Below, piece after piece: positions 48,541 through 58,690 of a stretch of DNA of 64,000 nucleotides. The DNA lies in NCBI GenBank assembly GCA_018340805.1, contig JACMZG010001863.1, positions 50,423,438 through 50,487,437 of the forward strand, written 5' to 3'. Position 1 is the stretch's first letter, and each line of letters starts with the position of its first letter. The DNA comes from Microvelia longipes (Eukaryota; Arthropoda; Insecta; Hemiptera; Veliidae). The notes beneath the pieces are model-generated. The model was not told where the DNA came from, made no database searches, and saw only the letters and a list, made by a program, of their open reading frames with translations. A program made the translations under genes and the position numbers.

Positions 48541-51500
48541 ATAAAAGATTATTGTTCAAATAAATTATAACCAACTTTAGATTACACTTAGAGCGTAGCG
48601 GTTGCAACTACCTCCAGATTGTTTCTGTAGAGGTTATCCTTGATGAGTCACAAGGCTCTAAACGGACATTAGTATTAATATTATTATGTATTTATATTCA
48701 CATTTGATAGACAACTGCAATATTATCAATACAATTTATTAATTTAAAAAATATCATCATAAAATCAATATCATAAAAGTAGCTTATATTAGAGACTAGA
48801 GTGCCGAACCTAAAAAGCTTAAAATATTTACCATTTTATTGCAATAATACCTCATAAACTCAAATATGTGTCGATAGGAAATTTGTTTTGAAGACTGCAG
48901 TATATGATGATATGTATTAAGTAGTCTATATTTGTGTATAATTGTTTATAGATTTAGTATTTTTCTATCATCGGTCAAAGTAAATCTAAACTCGTAAATT
49001 TAAGCACCAAATAAGTTTAACTTAAACGTTTAACTTCTTCTGTATAAAGGCGGTGTTCTCATATTAATTGACCTAATAAGTTTACTATGCGTGTAGATAA
49101 AAGGTTTTTTAAGATCCCAGTTCTTATTAAAAAACACATTTTTTTAATAAAATTTTTGTCTTTGCCTATGTAATCGAGGGTCTTTTTCATTTAGTTGTAT
49201 TTAGTACCATTAACCTAATAATATTATTTGTTCTACCATCACAACGTCACCACTAGTTGATTCCATACAGAATGTTGTTCCACTGCAGCTGAAAGTGGAA
49301 CAACATTAATGCTTTTTACATTTAATTACATTTGTCTGTATTTATGAGTTCTAATATCTAGGTGTTCGTGATTCATTATTAAATATTATTCGGCCTCCAA
49401 TATGCATAAATTCATTGTTTTTCAATAATGTATTGCTTTTTGTACTTCACCTCTAAAAAGTTGTTGAAATATACAACATAGGGTGCTAATTTTTCTATGT
49501 GGTTTGGGTTTAATTAATATAAAACCTTTTTTGTGTAGTGAGGCATAAAAGATTAGTTTTTATTACTTTAGAATACGTGTGTATGTGTTGGAATAAGCTT
49601 TTGGAAAATGTTGAGGTTTTAGAGGCGTAAAGTCAAGCTAATTGTTCTCATTGTAGGTTCTATTTCTCTCGGGGTAGAGCGGATGGTCCAAAGCTTTGTT
49701 TGTATCCTGCCCTAGCTTTTGGAAAATCCTTTTTCCCCATTCTCTTTTGTTAGTTTTCTTTGCAAGGATCAAATCTCTTTAATGCAACAATAAAGTTTGA
49801 GAAAGTGAGGCAGAAGGTATTATAATGGACCGAAATCCCTACAGTTTTCTTTCCTATACTTCCCTGTATAATTTATATTCTTATTATTAAATAACCAAAC
49901 AAAATAATTCCCTAACATTGATGCAATATTCCCTGGATTTTAATGTTTCTAAAATTATTAATTTAAAACTATGTGATTACTATCATTATATGAACTTATT
50001 AAATTATTTCCTTTCAATTATTTTAACAAATAAGTAATAAAATATTATTTATAGAAGGTAAGCAAACATCGTGTAATATTTTTCATTTCAAATTTCCAAT
50101 GTAAAAAATTGTAGAATATGAAAATAATGATTGAAATACTCGGTAATGGTTAATACATTTAATACAGAGCCCATACTAAATTTTATAAGATTAATAAAAT
50201 TTAAAGGTGAAGTAATCATCTAAAATATTATCTTAGATTAGGTTTTCTCATGAGAACTAACATTTTATAAGTCTTGACTACTCTAGATGAAAAATGTAGC
50301 TTGATGAAAAACGTGATTGTTGTAGAAGGATTTTGAAAAAAAGAAGGAAAGGTGAAAAATGAAACGGGTAAGGAAATTATTGGACGAAATGAAGGAAGTT
50401 TAAGGAAGGGATTGAGAGAGCATGAAAGGGAGGAAGACTCAATTTGAAGATTAGGGTAAGATTAGGATATTTCCCTTACTCATCATACTAAGGGTTCTTA
50501 TATAATATCAACTTATAGTAAACCCTTTTAGCTCAGGCATTACCTTTTGTAATTACCTTCTATATCCTTTACATGACAGCCCTTGCTTCATTCATACATC
50601 ACAATAATATGAAACTATGACAATAGGTGATCAAACTAAAACATATTTAATTTATTTGTTGAATATATTACTTAGTAAATAACTGTATGATTAAATAAGA
50701 AAACCTTGGCTTGGTTACCATGACTTGATCTGATATAGACAGTACTCTTTACATACATGAATATATCTCTATCTTATCTTATGGTTTTACTTTGAATTTT
50801 AATCTATTTTAAATCCAACTGATTTTCAATGAATACTTTTAGAAGGAAAGTACGAGTATAAAAGTTAAAAGTAAAGAGCTGTTTGTCCTGGTTTTTTTCT
50901 TAGAAAACTGTTAAGACGTTTTCTATTATGCCCATTTTAATTATGCAGTTTTGGTTACATTAATTTTGATAAATAAAAATAAGTAAACTGTAGATGATTA
51001 ATTATTATTATGAAAACTTTATGGCTAAAATAAGTAATGATACAATTTGGAAACATAGAGCAACAAGTAGTAATGTTACTTTTTAGGTTCTGAAGCATGA
51101 GTCGGATAGTTAAGCAAATAGGAATATGGAATGAAGAAGCACGCATATTAATGGAAATCCGCTCGGCATGCCAACCTCTGCTCCATAATTTTTTTTATTA
51201 GAATTATATACATATTTGAGAAGCTTATGTAAATAAACTTTATATAAACGTTTATATAGAACATTTTATTTGCATAAACTCTTTATATAATAAAGAGTTT
51301 CTTGTCATAAAGATTTAGGTCTTCCGTCAGTGGCCGGGTCATTATAGATGATGAATCTGACGTTTAACTTCCTCTGTGGGAAGCGAGTCAGATTCAAGAA
51401 TGTAGAATCATGGATAAAAACACAATTTTCTACGAAACTAAACTGAACTGAAGCTACAGAATTGTGGTTAAAATGGATGAAAACACAATTGTCGCGGTGA

Positions 51501-52117
51501 CCAAAACCTGGATCTTCATTCCTATGTTTCTCAATTAATTTTTAAAAAATAATGTAATCGCTTAATTGACGACGAATTTATATTTTAAATAAAATGGTTA
51601 AGTTTTTCATGAACTTACATGCATTGTATATAAAATCTTTTCAACAACAAAGAAATAATTATACGAAAAAAACCTGAAATTAATAACATGATAGCCTCTT
51701 CTAAAGGAAAGGCTAACTAAAAATTCTTTATTTAGATTGGTTAAAGATTTGTTGCCTTTAGGATTTTCCTCTGATAGAGTAAAGTTCGCGTGCTTAATTT
51801 TTGAAGCTACAGGGTTAGAAGGTGAAAACCTTTAAGACTTATTTTTAAAAACTTAATCGCAACTGAGGTAAATGTAAAACAAGTGAGTGAAGAACTTGTT
51901 CTTTTTTTTAGTTTTAAAAGATACCGACTTTGTGATAAGATACGATCCAAACCTTAACCTTTTAAACCCAGAGGCTTATGGAGTCGTGTGTTATCGACAC
52001 AGACATAAATCATTTGGATCCAAGTGAAAATAATCCTAACATTTTAAGTAAACATATAAAACAAATACTTATAGCTCCAACAAATGTATGTACTTAGTAA
52101 ATTTTTAGAACTTGGTA
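48541..52117. other. AT-rich stretch, no supported gene
   Basis: Apart from a short perfect hairpin at 49272-49306 and an AAACTCTTTATATAATAAAG hairpin at about 51276, nothing is recognised. A G+C-richer patch lies at 49.66-49.87 kb. The 63-codon minus frame at 50955-51146 has no motif. Confidence 0.35.
49272..49306. repeat. Perfect 13-bp hairpin
   Basis: ATGTTGTTCCACT, a GCAGCTGAA loop, then AGTGGAACAACAT. It is too short for a canonical pre-miRNA and has no pairing outside the stem. No U-run follows it directly. Confidence 0.85.
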
Positions 52118-52163
52118 AAGCCCTGTCATATAAAACAGTCCGATGATCAATAAATAAATAAAC
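52118..52163 (+). mobile_element. Probable LINE 3' tail
   Basis: GCCCTGTCATATAAAACAGTCC, given here from 52119 in two pieces (GCCCTGTCATAT and AAAACAGTCC), is followed by GATGATCAATAAATAAATAAA. It combines AATAAA with an (AAAT)n tail and resembles the tail at 34.5 kb. No RT coding is recognisable upstream. Confidence 0.45.
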
Positions 52164-52375
52164 GGGTTTTAAGGTCTTTAGATATAAATTGCTTCGCTTA
52201 TACAAATGTGTGGATTATCTATATTTAGTTAACAGCTGAACCCATCTTTAAGTTCTTCCTTTAATTTTTAACGGAAACTTATGATATTTTTAAATGCAAA
52301 ACTAAATAAACGAGTCGACGTTTATTTAGTTGATTTTTAAAAAAAAACCTATTTGCCTAGCTATGCTCTATTTTA

Positions 52376-52383
<8 letters not shown>

Positions 52384-52431
<48 letters not shown>
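52384..52431. repeat. (TA)n microsatellite
   Basis: A pure TA tract with imperfect TATATTTTATATAT flanks. Confidence 0.97.
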
Positions 52432-53363
52432 TCATACATAGATATATAGATATTAGAAATATTTTATAAATAATATATATATCTAATATACATAGATTGT
52501 TGTAATATGTATTATACTTAATAAGTTAGACATTAAATCGGACTCAAAGCAATTGAATAACAAATAATTTTGTATATCCGATAAGGTTTTAATTTATTTT
52601 AGAGTTTAATTATTGTAAAAAGTTGTGTTGAAAATTGTATTGATTATTTATCATAAAATGTTTTAGAATTGTTCTAAACTTTAGCGATTTTATAAATATC
52701 GGTTTAAATAAGTCGTTTATAAGATAATAAAATTATATTGAGATATTTTACATTGTTTTATTGTGTTTTTATAAAGAGAGAGAAAAATCGATAAATTATT
52801 CTTTTTTCCTCTCAATTGACCTTAAGGCCCTAATTCCTTTTTTTTGTGTTAAGTAAAGAATCAAAGTCAGGTTTTTTTATTATAAGGGTTTCTCTTTTGA
52901 GACTCCATTATTATTATTTTTAGATGGTTATTCTTTCCTGGGGGGTTTTATACCCCTAGAGGAAAGGCTAGATTTTGTTGGTGTCAACCCCCTCTGTTCG
53001 TTACCTTAGTGAGAGGCTAATATAGATTGATAACACCTCTTCCTTCTCTCCTCCTAGTTAGGGAAAGTGATTGATAGATGTCCAAAAGAGTACTGAAAAT
53101 ATAATAAGGTATTTTTACTCCGGCTTTAGGCCCTGTTCTTGTTTCTTTTCTCTTTCTTACCCCAGTTTTTTCATCTTATATTTTCACGTTTAGATCCAGA
53201 TTCCTTCTTTTTATACCTATTTTTATAGTTGACTTATTAGGCTGACAAAATAACATCATCCTCATATTTCTTCTGTTTAGTCTAATAATAATTTAATTAT
53301 GATAAATTATGACATTTATTGTTAATCATAACGTAATTTGGAAATCTGTGTGTATATTTAAAA
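52432..53363. other. AT-rich with a G+C-richer island
   Basis: The island at about 52.80-53.20 kb is C/T-rich and less AT-biased but shows no recognisable protein or RNA. Nothing else is supported. Confidence 0.3.
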
Positions 53364-54037
53364 AATTCTGGCGCGGTGGTCCGCATGTCGGGCGAATTTC
53401 CTTTGATGCGTGTTTCCGTGCTTTTTATATAAGTTTACAACTACTAAATAAATAATTCCGGCGCGGTGGTCCGCTGTCGGGCGAATTTCATTTAGAATAC
53501 GTGTTTCCGTGCTAAACAACCATTTTCTTGCTTATGCAAGAACCATGCCCATTGCGTGGTTCTAGAACCTAAGCAGTTACTCAATTGTCAAGCACTGCTC
53601 GTAACTCATTTTGTCTGTATTTTCCAAAGGAAATGCGCATAACTATCCAGTTGGTTGCACAAAACTATGCCTCTAAAATTAGAAGTACGCTCTATTATTT
53701 GCACTAGTTTAAAGCTTAGTTACTTATCTTTAAGCTTAGTCAGTTATCTTTAAAGGTTTTAGCGCATTTCCTTTGGAAAATACAGACAAAATGAGTTACG
53801 AGCAGTGCTTGACAATTGAGTAACTGCTTAGGTTCTAGAACCACGCAATGGGCATGGTTCTTGCATAAGCAAGAAAATGGTTGTTTAGCACGGAAACACG
53901 TATTCTAAATGAAATTCGCCCGACAGCGGACCACCGCGCCGGAATTATTTATTTAGTAGTTGTAAACTTATATAAAAAGCACGGAAACACGCATCAAAGG
54001 AAATTCGCCCGACATGCGGACCACCGCGCCAGAATTA
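53364..54037. repeat. Near-perfect palindrome: 275-bp arms, 123-bp loop
   Basis: The left arm 53364-53638 and right arm 53762-54037 are inverted copies with essentially no mismatch by eye. The loop (53639-53761) is unique and holds a small direct repeat TTAGTTACTTATCTTTAAGC-like. Each arm contains two tandem ~97-bp sub-units with GGCGCGGTGGTCCGC, GTCGGGCGAATTTC and CGTGTTTCCGTGCT; sequence just right of 54037 is a partial third sub-unit. The arms also include CTTGCTTATGCAAG and CGTGGTTCTAGAACC palindromes. TGGCGCGGTGG fits a Pol III A box. No clear target duplication flanks the structure. Confidence 0.9.
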
Positions 54038-54079
54038 TTTCCTAGTTGTAAACTTATATTACTTTAATTAATTCTTAGA

Positions 54080-54175
54080 GTGTAGTAGATGCTGCCCACC
54101 TGAGGTGGTTCCCGCAGGGTGAATACCCTGATGGGCCGAAAGGCCCTAAAACGGGCATTTTATTTTTATTTTTAA
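54080..54175 (+). mobile_element. SINE-like 3' core with compact RNA fold, copy 3 (best preserved)
   Basis: On the + strand the core can fold as follows. A CCACC-TGA-GGTGG hairpin occupies 54096-54108. Then CCCG (54111-54114) pairs with CGGG (54152-54155), enclosing two hairpins: CAGGGT-GAAT-ACCCTG (54115-54130) and GGGCC-GAAA-GGCCC (54133-54146). It ends in CATTTTATTTTTATTTTTA, an A/T-rich tail typical of SINEs. Two other copies in the window keep the same order. Upstream lies the palindrome rather than a promoter in the sense direction, so this copy is either truncated or joined to the palindrome. Confidence 0.75.
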
Positions 54176-54212
54176 ACTTATATTAGGTAAAAAAACGATA
54201 AAAAATGATCGA

Positions 54213-54610
54213 CCCTTCCAGGATGTGAACCCAGGTACCCTGAGTTTGAGTGGTTGTATTGACTCCGGACCACTGGCATTCATCTCAGAGGCCCAAAAAA
54301 CATTGAAAACGACACCCTACTCGAAATTTAATTTTCAACGACCGTAATTTTGGTTTTCTATAATTTTTGTGGTTTTTTCGACTTTTTGGTAACTTAAAGT
54401 GGTCGTATCGACTTTGGACTGGTTTCATTCGATTCCGCGCCCAAAATTACATTGAAATCGACACCCTACTCAAAATTTATTTTTTATCGACCTAAATTTT
54501 GGTTTTCGGGAATTTAGAATGGTTTTTTCGATTTTTAGGTCACTTAGAGTGGTCGTATCGACCGGTTTCATTCGATTCAGCGTCTCAAAAAACATAAATA
54601 TTGACCTTTT
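54213..54610. repeat. ~150-bp tandem repeat, about 2.5 units
   Basis: AGTGGTCGTATCGAC or a variant starts at about 54249, 54399 and 54548. CATTGAAAACGACACCCTAC at 54301 matches CATTGAAATCGACACCCTAC at 54450, a spacing of 149 bp. Just upstream, GGATGTGAACC (54221-54231) is a reverse B-box-like GGTTCACATCC, so the first unit may be fused to a tRNA-derived head on the minus strand. Confidence 0.8.
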
Positions 54611-54934
<324 letters not shown>

Positions 54935-54960
54935 TTCAAAACAAGTATTTTTTCGTCATA

Positions 54961-55040
54961 AGGGACCTCTGAAACGGATTTGTGTCGTGGTCCGAGGTTC
55001 GAATTCCGCCATGACGCCTATCCCATTAGGCGAATTTTCA
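54961..55040 (+). ncRNA. tRNA-like fragment with B box
   Basis: GTCGTGGTCCGAGGTTCG, then AATTCCGCCATGACGCC, holds GGTTCGAATTCC (54996-55007), an excellent B box, with flanking pairing CGTGG/CCATG. The 5' half of a tRNA cloverleaf is not recognisable. It is probably a truncated tRNA-derived SINE head. Confidence 0.4.
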
Positions 55041-55650
55041 AAGGAAATTCGCTAAAAAATAGAATTGATATAACCTAACGCATTGCAATATAGAGAAAAT
55101 CAATATATTGATTTAACCGAAGGTTTAGTAGTATAAAAAAGTCAAGAAGTACTAAAAATTACCAAAATACTTTTTATTTAAAAAAATATCTGTACCTTTT
55201 GATCTATTGATATTTTTTGTCAAAAAAAATTTCCTCTAGAAGGGGGCTTAGCGGACAAATTAATAAATCAGTTATTAACAGATGCAAATGAAAACGATTT
55301 TTTCTCCGTTCTGTCTAATTTTTCTTTTTCAATTTTTTAACCCTATAATTTTCTGTTTTGCCTGAAATAATGTATAAATAACAAATGCTGGAATGTTTTA
55401 TTTACCAAATATCGCGTAAAAAAATATATTTGTGGTATTTTTATGAAACTGGCTGTATAAAATGCATGCTTTAAATAAGTTTAGGTAAAAGTTATAAATT
55501 TTGTATTTATTTCGATTTTCACGATAGATTTATTTATTTCCATTATGTTTTGGGATGTAAGAGTTTTGAACATAGTAACTAAAATATCTTTTTGCAGATG
55601 AATATATATATAAGTTTTTATGAATATTTCTCTCCCACTCTCCCGCATTT

Positions 55651-55673
55651 ATAAATAAATAAATAAATAAAAA

Positions 55674-55763
<90 letters not shown>

Positions 55764-55785
55764 GGAGTGGTGTGTGTGTGTGTAT
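55651..55785. repeat. Compound (AAAT)n(TA)n(GT)n microsatellite
   Basis: An AAAT run (55651-55672) is followed by TA (to about 55748) and GT with one GGGAGTGG interruption (to about 55783). Confidence 0.96.
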
Positions 55786-57117
55786 AAATTATTATTTAGC
55801 TAAATTTGTATTTAAAATAGTGACATTTTATGTTTTAATATGGATATTCAACCTTTTTTTACTTTTAGAAAGAAGTGTTATACTGATAATTTTCATACAT
55901 ACGTGATATTTAATTAATTAAATGTACTATATATTCCTTTTGTCTTTAGTAGATTACTTATCTGTTAGCAATAAAACATCCCATTTAAATTTGTGGAGAG
56001 AAAAATATTAAATTTAAATCTATCTAACTCTTGTCACGTATATACTTTGTATTTTGCAGTTGTTTGAAATTGTCTTTTTATCTAGGAGTCTGACTGAATC
56101 AGAACCACTATTAGTTGTCTAGCCAACATTCCTAGATTGTTGCTATCCTATGAGAATAGCACGGTTTTGCTCTTATTTTATTGATTAACCTCGTATGTGT
56201 TTCACCTGATGAATTCTAAATAGTTGTGAATATATTCTTTTAAAATAAAAACTCTTCAGACGTAAGATGACTTGTATTAAATTTATAAATTTGTTAAGAT
56301 TTAAAAAAAACAAATGCGAATTTATAAAATAAATATTTCATTGTCTTTTTCGGGTATTCAATTTTGCTATACGTGTCTGTAGATCAGTTGGATTAATTTA
56401 TGTTTTATTCTTTTATTTTTTTCATACGTAGAATTTTTTGCATACAATTTAAGTCACTGAAACTTTGTCGTTTATATTCTATTATATCTCTTGGCTAAAT
56501 TATATTACACTACTAGTGTTAAATTTATTAATTAAGTTGATTTGATTTATATAAAAGCCATAAACCTCTCTTATTTTGACAAATCCTACAGATATGTTTT
56601 AGTTAGCTGCTGTTTTCTGTTTCAGAATGCACTTTTAGATCATAGGATTTATCAACCGATCACAGCGAAAATGCAATAAACTGGCAAATGATTGAAATCA
56701 AATATAGTGCAGTTCTGTTGTTTTGCTTTTTCAGGCAGTAGTTTAAAATGTTCTAAAAATATTAAACACGTTTCTTCCTAAATTGTCAAACCGACTTTTT
56801 TTATTACAATAGATAATACAAGTGTGATAAATTATTATCTTAGTTAAGAATCGATGATGAGTATTCTTTGACTTCATGAGGGTGGGATCTCGTTAACGGA
56901 CTCTGACAATGAGTTGGTTGAAAAACTTTATAAAAACATCCATCATAAGTTTGAAAAACTAAGTATGTCGTGTGAAACCTACAACAAAAACATCAGCCCT
57001 TCTTTTATACCTATTGTGTAATATTATTTATTGATGGAAAATGATTTTGTAGTTTTGTAACGTTGACTTATTATTTTAAGAAGATAGTAAAATAATTGTT
57101 ACTTAAAGTAGAAAAAT
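55786..57117. other. AT-rich stretch, nothing recognised
   Basis: No coding, RNA or repeat structure supported. Gag-like coding would be expected here if a complete LTR element lay on the minus strand, but I see none. Confidence 0.35.
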
Positions 57118-57119
57118 AT

Positions 57120-57180
57120 TTGTAGTGACTGCGCCATTTTTGTTGCCCCATGTTGGGCGCCAGAATTGAGGTATTCTATA
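57120..57180 (-). mobile_element. LTR-retrotransposon primer-binding site and LTR edge
   Basis: Read on the minus strand, an LTR end TACCTCA is followed by ATTC and TGGCGCCCAACATGGGGC (57162-57145). That PBS is complementary to the 3' end of tRNA-Lys(CUU) at 17 of 18 positions. It is followed by AACAAAAATGGCGCAGTCACT, a leader typical of Ty3/gypsy-like elements. The LTR would begin at 57167 on the + strand with TGAGGTATTC. I cannot find the other LTR end, a second LTR or gag-pol, so this is a fragment. Confidence 0.65.
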
Positions 57181-58355
57181 TAACTTTTGTTATTATATTT
57201 ACTGTTGCTTCTTTTCAATGTCTAGCTAGAGTAAAATTTTCTAAACTCAAGGGGTGGATAAAAGGTTTTGACTTCACCATAAAGCCTTCTTTGCAATGTG
57301 ATTAATGAAAATTTTCTACGACAATCAGTTTTTCCTTCCCTTTATTTTTGAAATCAAGACAAATGACGTAGCGATTGTCCAAGAGACTTAAGACTGGGAA
57401 ACTTGCATTTTCTGTTGCTACTGAGGGGAGTCAACAACAAATTGGTTGAGAAAACACTAGCTCATCTCCCATTAATCTTATAACATCGGCTTACTTATTC
57501 TGTGTACTCCCTACTAATCTATATGAATTATTTTAAGTTAATTTTTCCTAACTTCATTATTTTACTTCTCTCTTATTTTTCCACATTTTAAAATATTTTT
57601 TATGTAACTTTTTCTGATTGCGTCTTTGAAACACATATATGGCTGTTTACATGTATAATTATTTTGTATTTTTTAATTTAATACTTTACAAATATTATAC
57701 AAAATACTTGTTAATATTTCATGCAAACACCAAATTCATAAATATTGAAAAGTATAAAATTATTATTGAAGTGCAATTACCCATTCCACTTAATTTCAGC
57801 ATTATTATATAAATTAAAACAGTACTTGTCTTATAATTTAATTTGTTTTCAACCTCAAATAAATATTTTTTTATCAGTTAAACAAAATTTTACTTTGTTT
57901 GGAAAAAGGCAGCAGCACAAAATTATAACATTGAATTAATTGAATCTATAATAATTTAATAAAATGACATTTATTTAATTTTATTATTTTCGTTTAGAGA
58001 AATAATTTATTATATAATTAAGAGATTGAGTTTTAGTTAAAAATTAGTATTTATTTTTACATTTTCTTTTGTTTTTAAATAAACATGCACTAGGTTTAAT
58101 CCATAGATGTTTTAATAATTTATTTATACTTAAGCTAGCCGTGTTTTATTTTTGTATCAATATTCCATTGCTTCATTATTGGTTATGTTTTAAATTATTT
58201 ATATTTTAATTTAATTTAATTTGTTCTTTGTTTGTTACAGGTATGCTCTTGCTTCATATCTTTTTTAATAGTAAGGTATTATTTTATTATTAGTTCTAAT
58301 GATGGTTCTCATTTCTAAAAATAATTGTTTATAAATTCTACACAAACAGTTGATT
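57181..58355. other. Possible LTR sequence and AT-rich DNA
   Basis: The first few hundred bases may be LTR of the fragment at 57.15 kb, but no second boundary is visible. An open frame at 57745-57939 has no recognisable motif. Confidence 0.3.
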
Positions 58356-58690
58356 ATTACTTTTCCTCGCCTACTATCGTAGGTATATAGGAAAAGCATT
58401 ATGTTCATCCTAAAAATCCGATGATCTTTGTAACTATTCGTTTCAGACGATTTTATGGCGTTTTGACCAGATTTTATCATGTTGTCCATTTGTGTATGTC
58501 ATGCATAACTCCCGCTGTGTGTATGAATAAGAGTTTAAACGTAGGAAAAATTAGAGTTAAGGTCTAGTAGAGTTTTCTGGTAGATAATATTTTTTTACTA
58601 CACGATAACAAATTTTACTGCATCATCAAAAAATTTAAAATTTTGTGAGAAATCGAAAAATTGACTAATTGAGCTGACATATTACACAAT
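58356..58690 (+). mobile_element. Copy of the 38.4-kb repeat family
   Basis: ATTACTTTTCCTCGCCTACT, then ATCGTAGGTATATAGGAAAA, aligns with 30.15 kb and with the arms of the 38.4-39.8 kb element. It continues with GGCGTTTT, GTGTATGTCATGCATAACTCC and AATCGAAAAATTGACTAATT, the last matching a block at about 30.90 kb. Confidence 0.6.

Noticed and set aside
49272..49306. microRNA precursor
   Set aside because: The stem is 13 bp, too short for Dicer/Drosha substrates, and the flanks do not extend the pairing.
54080..54175. Active hammerhead ribozyme
   Set aside because: The catalytic core positions (the A after CUGAUG, the G of GAAA, and the NUH site) are not satisfied. Only a structural resemblance is claimed.
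54961..55040. Functional tRNA gene
   Set aside because: Only the 3' half is recognisable, and no A box or anticodon arm is found.
55786..57117. Gag-pol of an LTR retrotransposon left of the primer site
   Set aside because: No open frame or RT, protease or integrase motif is visible there on the minus strand.
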